Below are positions 32,260-42,745 of a DNA stretch of 64,000 nt, in pieces. The notes beneath the pieces were generated by a model, which made no database searches, had not been told where the DNA came from, and was given only the letters and a program-made list of their open reading frames with translations. The translations under genes and the position numbers were made by a program. Numbering within the stretch: position 1 is the stretch's first letter; every line of letters begins with the position of its first letter. The stretch comes from Telmatactis stephensoni (taxonomy: Eukaryota; Cnidaria; Anthozoa; Actiniaria; Isophelliidae). The stretch is taken from contig JALIZF010001502.1 of assembly GCA_029948255.1 (NCBI GenBank), forward strand, positions 124,001 through 188,000, given 5' to 3'.

Positions 32260-32700
32260 TGTTGCACATAGAAGCCCACTCTCTTAGGGTCGGCCAAGTT
32301 ACTGTGTTACGAAAATGGCGCCATAGAACACAGATGCCTTGATACAAAAAAATTGTTTGAGGACTGATGTCAAACATCAAAGCAAGCGTATCGACGTGAG
32401 GATATTTTCTTAGCCAAATCAAAACTAACAATATCCTATTTGTGATGTTAAGCTTGTACCTTCTAAATCTCAGCCTAGGCCTGCCTTGCCTAGTGATTTG
32501 GAGAAGACCAGGCGTAGCGCGATGAACAATGTCGAGGAATGACTCTACTGTCTCACCTGTGTTTAGCCAAAATAGATAGCGTTGACCAGAAATGAGAGAA
32601 AATACATCTCGTCCTCCAAAGTTATTTCCGTGGCAAATTGAAAGCAGCAAGAAATATAGGCGTAAGTAGTGAACATTTCGTTGAATCATTTCAGTATACT
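32260..32700 (-). pseudogene. PIF/Harbinger transposase copy 2, 5' half
   Basis: Minus strand. ATG near 32689 (MIQRNVHYLRLYFLLLS), then FGGRDVFSLISGQRYLFWLN, IWLRKYPHVDTLALMFDIS (helix-turn-helix) and WRHFRNTVTWPTLREWASMC, cut at the AT insertion site. Homologous to copy 1 at 16790-17150. The reading frame runs on into the inverted repeat of the inserted transposon and ends there by chance at 32171. The missing half is at 23648-23106. Confidence 0.87.
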
Positions 32701-33067
32701 GCTTGCAATCAAGCTGTGTTTTTAACTCCAGGAACTTCCAATTATTTGACCTCAAAACAACATGACCACCGATCAATGCTTAGCGGGAAGACAAAGGAAC
32801 AAAGTGGTAATAAAAAGTAATTCCAGATTCCATAAAAAAATATAGGGATCTAAAGAGATTACATCATATAGCAGACATGTTTGTGGTCAAATAATCAAAT
32901 CTTTGCTCATAAAAATATGCCATTGTTCTTGTTCACAATAAATGGCATTCATGAAATCCCTCTAAAATTGTCTAAAAATTCCAATAGCAGCCCCAGTTTT
33001 CCATTGGCGTTATACAAATGACAAATATATCTCCTCCCCCGGCTCTACTTGAATGTAAATCTAAATG

Positions 33068-33430
33068 AAATCTTTAATCTTTAATCTTTAATCATTTTAA
33101 TTGCAAATAGCTTGGCTAATTACAGCAATGGATGGTCAAGATCTAAATTTTGGTAGTAAGTATGGTGGTACTTTTTAGAGAAGCCTTAAACTGAGACAGT
33201 GTTGTAGAATTAACAGCGTCAGGCGGGAGACTGTTCCATACAGGTATGCAACGGGCGAAGAAAGAGTACTTGTAAGGATCAATATTTGCACGTAAGAGCT
33301 TGTATGTCTTGTTATGCGACTTTCGGGTACAGGAAATATTAAGAGTCATGTCACTAGGAAAAGGCAAACTGACTAAGTTATAGTGGATCTTGTAAAAGAG
33401 TAAGAGGTCTACCATTTTCCTTCGATCTTG
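33068..33430 (-). mobile_element. LINE 3' fragment
   Basis: The frame 33415-33143 encodes LLFYKIHYNLVSLPFPSDMT, then CIPVWNSLPPDAVNSTTLSQ, the terminal blocks of CR1/L2-like reverse-transcriptase proteins. The 3' tail on the minus strand is a short AAAGATT repeat (33068-33092). It sits between the two Harbinger genes. Confidence 0.75.
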
Positions 33431-33597
33431 CAGTGATGGCCAGTGAAGCTCGTCGAGTAGGGAATATTAAACTCCCTATTGGGACTTATAAATACAAATA
33501 TATCTTCTCGCTCCTCCCCCTCTATAAACACAAGAAGTATTTATCACACTTTTGGGTAAGCTCGTGCAAATCTTTTCTTAGTCATTGTGAGTAGATG

Positions 33598-33605
33598 TAT
33601 AAAAG
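33598..33605 (+). promoter_or_regulatory. TATA box of the Harbinger second gene
   Basis: TATAAAAG lies 60 bases upstream of ATG 33658, with a plausible start site near 33628. Confidence 0.5.
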
Positions 33606-33657
33606 CCTGATCATGAGCTCCGCTCATTCTCTTGTCGTTCCACGAGTGTAGTCAGTC

Positions 33658-34492
33658 ATGTCAGAAATCTGGAGACCTTTTGAGGATACAGAGACCGAAC
33701 AACGATCATCGTCGTCATGTAGTACTGCAAGGCAAGACAGCAAACGAATGAAAGTTAGAGTTGGAGAAATGGAAACAGAAATTTTAATGGACGCGTATAT
33801 GCACAGTATGGAACAAGGATGGAAGGCAGTCCTCCTTAGGGTAAGAGAGAAAATACGAAATTCGTCCATCAGTTCAGTCTTGAAAGACTATTACACCAAA
33901 GACCATGAGACCAAAGTATTAAGACGCATGAAAAGAATTGTGAATGAAGAGCTGAAGAAACAAGCTTTTTTGTACCAGAAGAGCGCCGCTAGCAATCAAT
34001 TTAGTAAGCCAAAAAAGCACAAGACGACAGTGCAAAAGAATATGCTTATCGATGAAAAACAAGCTGATCAGCAAGATGACGTAAGATCCCCAGACAAGAT
34101 AGACACGAGCATCGTCGAATCTGATGAAAGTGCCGAGAAAGAGGAAGAATCTTTAAGCTGTTCTTTACAGGTGGCTACTTGATCTCAGAAAAAGGTGCAG
34201 TCACATCCGAACCTCAAAGTCATAGACAAACACATGCGATATGCTACAAAGTCAACACCTGAGCAAAGAAAAAGGTCAAAATTAATGCCTTTTGTGATGA
34301 TTCAGATGACGAGGATGATGATGATGCACCTACTCAACCACCAAAAAAGAAAAAAAAAAAACATTGCGAGAAGTAAGCTACGAAGGACAGACGGCTCACC
34401 AAGCAATGTGCGAGCAGGCAATGGCAAGTCTTGGCCTGATGTCACATGTTCTTAACAAGCTCGAGAAGAAATTGGATGAGAGCTTTAACTGA
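33658..34492 (+). pseudogene. PIF/Harbinger second protein (IWRPFEDTE family), copy 2
   Basis: Starts MSEIWRPFEDTETEQ, the same start as the gene at 15773, and continues VGEMETEILMDAYMHSMEQG, then LKDYYTKDHETKVLRRMKRI, aligned with the copy-1 block YYQNTPREAIIKRIRRI. Unlike copy 1 there is no intron. A stop occurs at 34182. The rest is readable in shifted frames: an acidic run (DDSDDEDDDDAPTQPPKKKK), then TLREVSYEGQTAHQAMCEQA and a coiled-coil-like end LEKKLDESFN at 34492. It lies divergent from the transposase, as in copy 1. I infer a nuclear DNA-binding partner from this linkage, the basic/acidic composition and Harbinger precedent. Confidence 0.7.
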
Positions 34493-35128
34493 AGATGACT
34501 AGTTCGGTTCAAGAAACATGTAGCTTCTTTATTGCTATATGTATACTGGCTTTGCCCTGTGTTCATAATGGAGTACAAACACTAAGAAACACTAATTAAA
34601 ATTGATAATAATGGAGTTAGCATAATTTAGCGCTAGTTGTATTATTTGTAATGCATTCTTTTCTTTTTCTTTTCGAGATGTTCCAGCTCTCATGGAATCT
34701 CCGTTTACAATGCACTAAACGAACTCGAGAATTAAAAAATTTGATGAAAAATTTGCATAAATTATGACTATAAGAAATACATATATTCTTCTATTTCTGA
34801 TATACATGTTATCTGTGTTCTGATATTTTTCCAAATAAAAGTATTTGCTCCATAAACAATCAAGCCTATTTTCTCGTGGAATGTTTGCTAAATCAACGTT
34901 ATATATGTTCGAAGTTTTCCTCGTGCTTGTATAAATGCAGTCCGAGAGACCTATACTGTATACACACTGCATCTTTTAACCGCTCAAAATGCAACAAAAA
35001 AGTGACTTGCCTTTCTTGCGTGGGAAAAAATTTGAATAAGTGCAGCTGCATCTTGATCATAATGAAGCTTGTCATACGTATATAAACGAAAAAAAGAAAA
35101 GGGTATATACTAAAACTAGGCCGACAAT
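34493..35128. other. 3' flank inside Harbinger copy 2, no gene seen
   Basis: AT-rich. Only short frames without support. Confidence 0.4.
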
Positions 35129-35270
35129 AGAGTGATCGCACTTAGCCCGTGAAAAAGTACAAAATCTAAATAGTACTAAATAACAAAAAATCCCTTGTTT
35201 TCCATTGTTTAATAGTGATATTTAACATTATCTAGCTAGTACAATTTCACGAATTAAGTGCAATCACTCC
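35129..35270. repeat. AGAGTG hairpin MITE (copy 3)
   Basis: AGAGTGATCGCACTTAGCCC(GTGAAA) is mirrored by TTTCACGAATTAAGTGCAAT(CACTC). The centre contains CCATTGTTTAATAG. Confidence 0.85.
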
Positions 35271-35591
35271 AATAATAATGATAATAAGATCGGCCTTCAC
35301 TTTTTAAATACTAATTTAAAATTGCTTATGACTTTTACGGCTGACTAAACATTTTGAAAATTAGCATATCTACGGTCATATAATGGACAATTATATTTGT
35401 ACAGTAAAAGTTTGGCTTTATGCGGAACAACTCTAATGTGTTTAATTTGACTTTTTTACGGACTTGTTTAAGGTTTCTCTGGGGAATTTTGCCAGCGAAA
35501 ATATGCGAGAAAATGCAAGAACAATTAAACCGCCCCTTGTTTAAAATTAGTCCTCAGCCGGTTTATTTGCCTAGAGTACAAGCGTGCCTAA

Positions 35592-36559
35592 ATGTCTTGG
35601 CAAATAAATAGAAAAGGAGGCGTATTTCAATACCGAACTTCGTATCCCTTGGAAAAGAGAGTGCAAATCATACTAGCTTATGTCAATACAGGTTCCATTG
35701 CCATTACTTCTAGAATCGAAAAAGTATCTTACAACTGCGTCTCAAAGTTGGTAAGACAGTTCCAACAAAGTGCTCAGTTGGGTCCTCGATATGTGAACAA
35801 CAGAAGACCGACTCGTATTCCAATCTGGATAAAAACCTACATTGAAGTTCTGCTAATAATATATCCCACATTATATATAAGAGTTCAGAATATCTTCAAA
35901 TTGTGGCTGATGACTTCAACCTTCAGAGAAACAACATTCCTTCTTATTCTTCTGTTATAAAGCTTATTGAAAGTTTGAACATAACAAGAAAAAAATGCAT
36001 ACATGTAGCCAGGGAACGTTACTCTGCATTTGTTATGCAACGTCGTCAGGAGTATGTACAATGGCGCCTGACCGTCGACCCAGCAAGAGTTTATTTTTTT
36101 GACGAAACTTCATTTACACCGGAGACAGACCAGCGTGAATACGGTCGTTCTGAATTAATCGGGCTTTCGTTTACCAGCTTACCGAAACAAAAATCCAAGA
36201 CTTGGAAAATATTCTGTTTTAGGACTTTGTGGATTCAGGGAAGGTTTTATACAGGCAATCCCAATAGAAGGAAATTTTAATACCATTTTGATCAATGAAG
36301 TTATGGAAAACCAAATCGGTCCCTTACTTCCGAGGGACAGTTTTCTCATCTGTGACAATGCTAGTATCCATAATGAAGTTGATTTGGCCCGGATATTATC
36401 AAGAAAGAACATTACCCTTGCTAAGCTAAGGCAATCTCCAGGCAAAGTCCAGAAGCATTACAAGAAAATATGATGCTAGGAATAGTTAATGCATTTTTAG
36501 GAATAAATACTCAGACTGTTAGAAAATTTTACAAAAAAGCCTGGAAAATATTTCGTTGA
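35592..36559 (+). pseudogene. Tc1/mariner-IS630-type transposase (copy 2), nearly full length
   Basis: ATG 35592 opens MSWQINRKGGVFQYRTSYPL; an HTH region (VSYNCVSKLVRQFQQ) follows. After a frameshift near 35900: IPSYSSVIKLIESLNITRKK, CIHVARERYSAF and VYFFDETSF (first Asp). After another shift near 36280: FLICDNASIHNEVDLARIL (second Asp). The block that should carry the Glu is deleted after NITLAKL, but the C-terminus is readable to 36559 (NMMLGIVNAFLG, RKFYKKAWKIFR). It is inactive. In this family the enzyme moves elements into TA sites. Confidence 0.8.
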
Positions 36560-37340
36560 AACTAATATTACGTATTCATTATGTATTCATGCAGCTTATT
36601 TTTTAAAAGTATAGCCTTTTTATTTTTATATATGAATAAAAGACGTTACGTGACCAAATGCGAAATACAAGGTCAATGGAATCTAGTTCCATGCCATTCC
36701 GATATTAAATTAAAATTCAGTACAATAACCTCTCAAGATCTCTTGAATGCTTGAATGAGGAATATAATTGACTTGCTTCTATGTATGTTCGTTTAGCAAC
36801 ATGTAGGATGAGAAATTCGTAGTTTTCCAGCTCATAGGAAATAGTCGTTATCGCGAGGGCCTCCTTTCAAGTACTCCATTTAGAGTTCGATATTTGGTCA
36901 AAGTATTGGAGATGAAGCTCAAAATAACATCCCATTCTGAAGCTGTTATAAGTATATAGGTATATCTCGAGTTAAAAGCTCCAAATTACATTGTTCTAAT
37001 GTAGGAAAAGCCTGTCTCTGAAAGCTATTTTCTTTATAGTCGGCCATCTTGCATTCCTAAAGTTCCTGGCTTGCGTTCGCAGTCGCTCAAAGGTGATGAA
37101 TGAAGGGCATTGTTTTAACCTTCTTAACCAATCAGAAGTAGCTGAGGACGAAAAGAGAAAAATAAATTTGCAGTTTATAACTCGTTCCCGGCCATAGGCC
37201 TGGGCACGAGTAATAAGGAAACGTGAATGGATAACTAAACAAGGTATTTCTTTTGTTTAAGAGCTTTATTTCAGGTTTTAAGACACGTTTTCGGCACGAA
37301 ATATTTGGTTCTTTGATGCTTTATCGCACAACAGCCATTT
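36560..37340. other. Intergenic, no gene seen
   Basis: No supported frame, TIR or tail recognised. Confidence 0.4.
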
Positions 37341-37560
37341 ATGAATACATTATCTACCGTTGAAGACCACAGGAAGCCCAAACTGTTAAGGTCTGGGAAT
37401 CCCTGTGCGTTACTGCCACGAAACGTGTTTCTGGTAGCCGATAACGCAAGTGTACATAATGGGCCTAGACGTCTCTGTGCAGCTTTGATGCGAAAAAATG
37501 TCACACTTGTAAAACTGCCTGCATGTGCATACGACCTAAAGTCCAATAGCGTTGCGCAGC
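37341..37560 (+). pseudogene. Tc1/mariner-IS630-type transposase fragment (copy 3)
   Basis: LLPRNVFLVADNASVHNG carries the second catalytic Asp, followed by LMRKNVTLVKLPACAYDLKS. The position of the catalytic Glu (usually ...DLNPIE) reads DLKSNS. The fragment stops there. It is closely related to copy 2 but a separate lineage. Confidence 0.75.
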
Positions 37561-37900
37561 GACACTAAAAATAGCCCGCTTAATAGATGCATGACTCAGA
37601 CAAACATTATGAATCTGAAATCGTACTGAATAGAACATGGAGAAACTTACATTTTATTATGAAAACGTTGCTTATGTTTTAAAAAATGAGCATTAAAATC
37701 CAAAGTACCGAAATCGGGCTCAAGGAGATGAAAAATTTGGTTTGTTTGTCTGAGTTGTGACGTCACGGTTGCGCTTCGCTATTGAGATGGTCTTTGCGCA
37801 AGCGAAAGCTCTTACTCAATGCACTCCGGGTTTCTTTCAGCAAAATTCATTCATTGCAATTCTAACGAACAAATTCTCTTTGAACAAATAAGCCCATTAA

Positions 37901-38725
37901 GGTTGGTGCCTACTATTGTCCGCGCGCACTGCTTTCTGCGCATGCAAAAACACTGAATTTTTGTCGGTAAAGCAATCGTAAAAGCAAGGCCTTTTTACGA
38001 CTTTTTGAAAAAATAAACTTACAGAATTAAAGGAAAACCATTTAGCCTCTCCTGTGTTTGAATGAAATTCACAGTTGATAAATAGAACCTGAGTTACAAC
38101 GCCTGTTTTGACTATCATTTCTACCAAAAACGATCTGTTTTCGCCGCCATCTTGAAAATTTCCCACAATGCATTGTAATTCGCTGTACTTTCCGGGGAGG
38201 GCTAGGGAATTTTTGATCATTTTCGCGAATTTTGATCAGTTTTCGGCAAATAACTTTCTAAATCGCACGGATACCCCTATTTTTTATTTCTGTAAATTGT
38301 AAAGTGGAGATTAACCTACTATTTTAAAATACTTTTATGAATTTAAAATTGAAACTTGATTGCAAAAATTGGACTTTTCATTTGGCGGTCATGAACAAAA
38401 ACAGGTCTAAAACTAGTAAAAAGTCATTGAAAAAAAATGTTATTCTGGTTTTTCATATTTCGTATGGCATTGACAAGTAAGAGAATTGTGTTGTAAACGT
38501 TTTAGTAAAAAAAAGTTTGACATTTTTTCAAAATATGGGGTATTTATGATTTTTTCTTTGGGCCTCTAGAATAGGCAGATTTTGCAACATTTGATGGCGT
38601 GTAACTCATAAATATGCACGGTGACCCCCAATTTTTTCCTTGGATTCTAGCTCCCTGTGATGGGTTCTTTGATACCCATGTGGTTTTTGGCCAAAAAATT
38701 ACCTTCCCATTAGTAGGCACCAACC
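37901..38725. mobile_element. Non-autonomous TTAA-flanked element (piggyBac/Kolobok-like)
   Basis: TTAA|GGTTGGTGCCTACTA at 37897 and TAGTAGGCACCAACC|TTAA ending 38729. The TIR is 15 bases and the target duplication is TTAA. No transposase is inside; the frame at 38220-37897 has no recognised domain. Confidence 0.82.
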
Positions 38726-38769
38726 TTAAATGTAAGATGGTCTTACATTTAAGACATCGGTCTTAATGG

Positions 38770-39300
38770 ACAACTCTCTAACAAACTCCAAAAACTTCAA
38801 AATCGTGCTGTTAGAGTTATAACAAATGCAGCATATGAAGACAGTCCAAGTGAGATTCTTGATCATCTAGACCATCTAGGATGCATGGGACAAAGTTACT
38901 GACAGGCGTAAAAAACTTAAGGCTGTACTCATGTTCAAAGCAACTCACAAACTAGCGCCCAAATACATACAAGATCTTTTTAAACCCATAGAATCTTGCT
39001 ATGAAATTAGAGACATAGAAAACAAACTTGCTCTCCCGAAACCCCGCACAGACTATCTAAAGCGTAGCATTAGCTACAGCGGGCCAGCTCTGTGGAATAG
39101 CCTTCCACACCAAACGAGAGCGAGTCACTCTGTCTCAAATTTCAAACAAAGCATTAAACCGATTCTATCTACAAAGTACTCCCGCACGGCAAACATGTAA
39201 AACAGTTTAATACAATTTTTAAACTTTTTATATTATTATAATAGTAATATATTTGTATGTACTGATGTTTTTACCGTGGTTAAATAAAGTTTCCAATAAG
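38770..39300 (+). mobile_element. LINE 3' fragment
   Basis: Encodes LQKLQNRAVRVITNA, then after a shift near 38890 VLMFKATHKLAPKYIQDLF, SYSGPALWNSLPHQTRAS and VSNFKQSIKPIL, the C-terminal blocks of a CR1/L2-like LINE ORF2. The 3' UTR ends GGTTAAATAAAGTTTCCAAT at about 39297. Confidence 0.8.
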
Positions 39301-39743
39301 AAAGTATTACAAGCGTTCATGGGGCATTGCAGTGTAATTTTTTAGGTGTGTTCATGACAATTTTCTTGTTCATTTGGAGTTAAAAAACATAAAGAAATAC
39401 TCGTTGGTTTGTAATTGAAATATAAAATAAAGAAGGACAATTATTTATGCTACCTTTTTGTTTTGGTCTAATACACCTTATTACACTTTTTTACACTTTA
39501 CCTATTACACTTTGTTCACGGGTTTTTGCAAATGACTCTATTGTCTAGATCTAGCCATTTACTTATAATTAAGTAAACTGTTTTGTTGTAGTAAATAAAA
39601 CTGTGTATCTTGGCCTGCAGCGAACCTACCATATATCCTGCTGTATGTCTGTTTGTCTCGTAGTTAAAAGGGAAAATATTTTACATTCGGTTGAACGCAG
39701 CGAATTAGAATGTAAAATAAGAACAATTAGTTAGTAGATATTT
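39301..39743. other. Repeat-like flank, no gene seen
   Basis: Includes a stretch with TATTACAC repeats (39470-39520) and a CACGGGTTTTTGCAAATGACT end that may be half of an AGAGTG-type MITE. Confidence 0.4.
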
Positions 39744-39908
39744 ATCAATTAGTCAACACAAAACCATGCGCCCATCGCGTTATATACGCACGAGAGAAAA
39801 TATAAAAAACTCTTAACAAGCGAAAGAGTGGCACGAGGCGTATATTTTCATATTTTCTCGAGAGCGTATATAACGCGATGGGCGCATGGTTTTGTGTTGA
39901 CTAATTGA
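39744..39908. repeat. Long hairpin module next to the Crypton
   Basis: TCAATTAGTCAACACAAAAC at 39744 is mirrored at 39908. The arms include CCATGCGCCCATCGCGTTAT. It is followed by TTATAACA and the direct-repeat box at 39940. It has the same layout as 59046-59203 read on the other strand. Confidence 0.87.
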
Positions 39909-39939
39909 TTTATAACATGACCAGAAATCTATCATGAGA

Positions 39940-41832
39940 CCCATGGGCAAATAGTTCATAAGCATCTCAGCCAATCAGAGCGCCTGTTATAAAATCGAAG
40001 AAATCTCAGCGAGACAGGAAGCGACACAGTTTTCCATGTTAAAAGGTGTTTTATTAGAAATGAAAATGAAATGGAATACAACATCTAGTAAAGTGGTTTT
40101 CTATTGCGTCTAGATGTACAGCGTATCAAGTAAATGTTTAAATCCGAGAATATGAGCGAAAAACACGTGTTTACAACTGGTTGTTGTTAGCTTCACCAAA
40201 GAAAATTTGCAAGTTTTTAATGGTGCAAGAGCTAAACAAACCATGCTGACCATGAGAGGACTGAACAAACGTTGGATTCATCACAGATGGGCTTGATGTT
40301 TGTGTGATTTGTACTGCTTCTTCTTTTGGCTTTTCCATGGCTTTTGAAAGGACAGCACTGCAGTTGAAAAGCTGAGACGTAGAAGGACGTGAGTTGTAAT
40401 AGAGCAGACTCTGTTCGCTACGATGGCCGGATATAGCCATAATGTGGCGATTTGGCACTCCTTTGTTAGACCACACTGTTATTGCCGTAGCCCTTACTGA
40501 GTGGTTTGTATACAACTTAGAGAGTCCTGCTGCTTTGCTTATTTCTTTCATCATATTTCCAAGTTTGTTTTCGCCGATGGGTCGAGCTTCAAACCAAACA
40601 TCGCCGTCATTTGCAGACCAATTTCGTCGAGGATATTGAAAGAACGGAACGAGGTGCATTTGGGGTTAACTTTGGACAAGTAGAACTTCAGAGCTTTAAA
40701 TCCGGTCTGTTCCATACATTCTTGCTTCTTTTTCAAAGCTGGAAATATCTTTGACACCTCCAGGATGATTCTTAGAGACTTCGTCATGAGTCATTGTGAA
40801 AAACCGGCGTCCACTTGGATCTTTGTCAGACTTAAAACTTGTGACTGACAGTTCTCTCTGCCCTTCACGGCCTCTTCTGCAAAAGTAAAGGACTATGTGA
40901 AACCATACATTCCACAGTAGAGATAAACTGAACACTGAACTGTCCCTCAATTTCACCAAATCTTCCTCTTCGATAGGCGGCTTGTGGGTAGAGTTTCGCT
41001 TGCCTTTCTTTTTGAGATTGGCAATCTGTGCATCAAGCATTTGGTTTGATTTTTGAAATCGTGGATCTTGAGAAATTTTTAGGGCTCTGTTCAATGGCGG
41101 TTGGTTCAGATAACGTTCAACTCCATGTCTGAAACCTAACAACGTTGATTTGCTGTACTCTTCGCCTGTTTTGGTTCTCGCCTCGGCATAAAAACGTTGC
41201 AAATTCAAGTCAAGTTGACCGATGGTCATTTTTTCAAGAGGCGTTTGGATTTTCTTTTCTCTGCACCATGGTGAAAGGTAAAAAATATCACCATAAATAT
41301 TATAAAAACTTGAATAGATTAACTAAGGTATAAGTTTGAGGCTATTTGTAGTAGTTTAAAAGGGCAAAAAAATTTGCTACTGACACCTGACAGTCATTTT
41401 CCAAACACCGAGTTGGCTTTCTATTTTTTGCCGAGAAAAAACTGATATTTATACTTAAAAACAAATTTTTGACTTACTTTTAAAGGTAGAAATCGCCCAA
41501 TTTGTTGCTTTTTTAGTTTTTGCTGACAATCGATTCTCCAGCAGAGAGTTGAGATCTTTTTCTGATAATTCGGCGAAACGTCCTTTTTTTTTCTTCTGCG
41601 TGGTGCTGGGGCTTTTTCTCTGGCAGTGAAAAGTCTTTTTCTGGATCTATGCTAAAGTTTGGAAGCTCGTCATCAAAAATGTCTTGCAAATCTGGAAATA
41701 GTTCGTCCATTTTGGGGGGGGGGGGGGGGAAAGATGCGAAAGGGAAGAAAATGACGTGAGCATGAAGCCCATGGGCAAATAGTTGATAGCTTTCTGGCCA
41801 ATCAGAGCGCGCGTAAGATTGTAGTTATGTTA
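39940..41832 (-). mobile_element. Crypton-like element bracketed by direct repeats
   Basis: CCCATGGGCAAATAGTT...CCAATCAGAGCGC occurs at 39940-39983 and in the same orientation at 41768-41810, 1.83 kb apart, on either side of a tyrosine-recombinase gene. There are no inverted ends and no obvious target duplication, as expected for elements moved by tyrosine recombinases. The right repeat continues GATTGTAGTTATGTTATAA. Related boxes are dispersed elsewhere in the window without a recombinase. Confidence 0.65.
40171..41710 (-). pseudogene. Crypton-type tyrosine recombinase, near full length but frameshifted
   Basis: The acidic N-terminus starts at ATG 41710 (MDELFPDLQDIFDDELPNF). RFAELSEKDLNSLLENRLSA is readable in a shifted frame, up to a donor-like AAAA|GTAAGT near 41480. 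The core resumes at about 41265 (REKKIQTPLEKMTIGQLDLN) and continues FYAEARTKTGEEYSKSTLLG, then YFCRRGREGQREL (first catalytic Arg) and MTHDEVSKNHPGG. Two shifts near 40760 and 40640 lead to KLGNMMKEISKA, TNHSVRATAI (H-x2-R) and ISGHRSEQSLLYY (His and nucleophile Tyr). All catalytic residues are present but spread over three frames. In this family strand exchange uses a covalent 3'-phosphotyrosine. I could not place the acceptor of the putative intron. Confidence 0.8.
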
Positions 41833-42460
41833 TAATTTGTACTATTCACGGGTTAAATGCGTGCACTCTACACGAGATGTAAATATAATACTAAGTACTT
41901 ATGTAAAAAGTCTAGAATATTTTGTCGTATCTGAAATTTCTACAATATAATACTACTACTAATGTATTAAGGCACCAAATGTTGCTGTTAGTAGTCGTAA
42001 AAGTAAGCATCAGTTAGTGAGAAAGGCAAGCATGCGCGTAAAAGATGAAAATTAAAAAAGACGGAAATAAATACATCCCAGACAGTTTTGTGTGTAGTAT
42101 GGCTGGATATATATTTTACGAGTCACACAGTATTTTGGCGATCAACCTTTACCGTCTAATAAGTTATTTATTGTCCAACGGAGCTGTAGCCGACAAGGAG
42201 CATTTTAATTACTAAACAAAAGCTAATCGAAAAGGATTCTGGTATAGAGGTCAAAGCGTCATACGCACAAACTGGTTTAGCAAGTTTTCAAGGTTTAATT
42301 TCATAGGTCACGTTCTGGCTTTCATACAACTAAACTCTTCTAGTTTTGTTAAGATTTGTTGAGTATAATACAAGGCTACGTCTTTAAAAAAATTGAACGA
42401 AAGTTTTCAAGGTTATCTTATAGACAAGATGCAAAACTGAAAAAGTCGATCCCAAAAAGT
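41833..42460. other. Intergenic, no gene seen
   Basis: Begins with a half AGAGTG-type MITE end (CACGGGTTAAATGCGTGCAC, TCT at 41841-41863). The remainder is AT-rich without features. Confidence 0.4.
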
Positions 42461-42745
42461 CCAGAAGGCATTTTAGGGTATAGGCTGGTAACATAACTAT
42501 TCTAAACTAGTTTTTCATTTCAAACGAAATTTTGTATGAAAACACTTACAGTTATGCAAGAGATACCAACAAATTTCAATTTTTGAAAATTCGTATCTCC
42601 TTGATTTTTTAGGCTGTCGGTAAAATGCGGGCTGCGGACTGTTTGCGGACTCCTATTTTTAGCACCGAATATCATGATTTCAGTTGTCAATATCGTCAAT
42701 CATCGTCTATAGGTTAATAAGTTAATAAGTTAAGGCGAAATTGTT

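Larger units (their letters stand above)
22678..35434. mobile_element. Outer PIF/Harbinger element (copy 2), carrying nested insertions
   Basis: TIRs of 107 bases (22678-22784 and 35328-35434) are inverted copies with one mismatch, starting AGAGTTGTTCCGCATAAAG. Both ends are flanked by AAT (22675-22677 and 35435-35437), a 3-bp duplication as expected for Harbinger. Without the 8.6-kb insertion the element is about 4.1 kb. It contains, on the minus strand, a transposase split into 32700-32260 and 23648-23106 and, divergently on the plus strand, the IWRPFEDTE protein at 33658. It also contains a Tourist-like MITE (22910-23052), a LINE fragment (33068-33430) and an AGAGTG MITE. Confidence 0.82.

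Noticed and set aside
36179..36445. Minus-strand 88-residue frame
   Set aside because: Antisense of the Tc1/IS630-type transposase copy 2.
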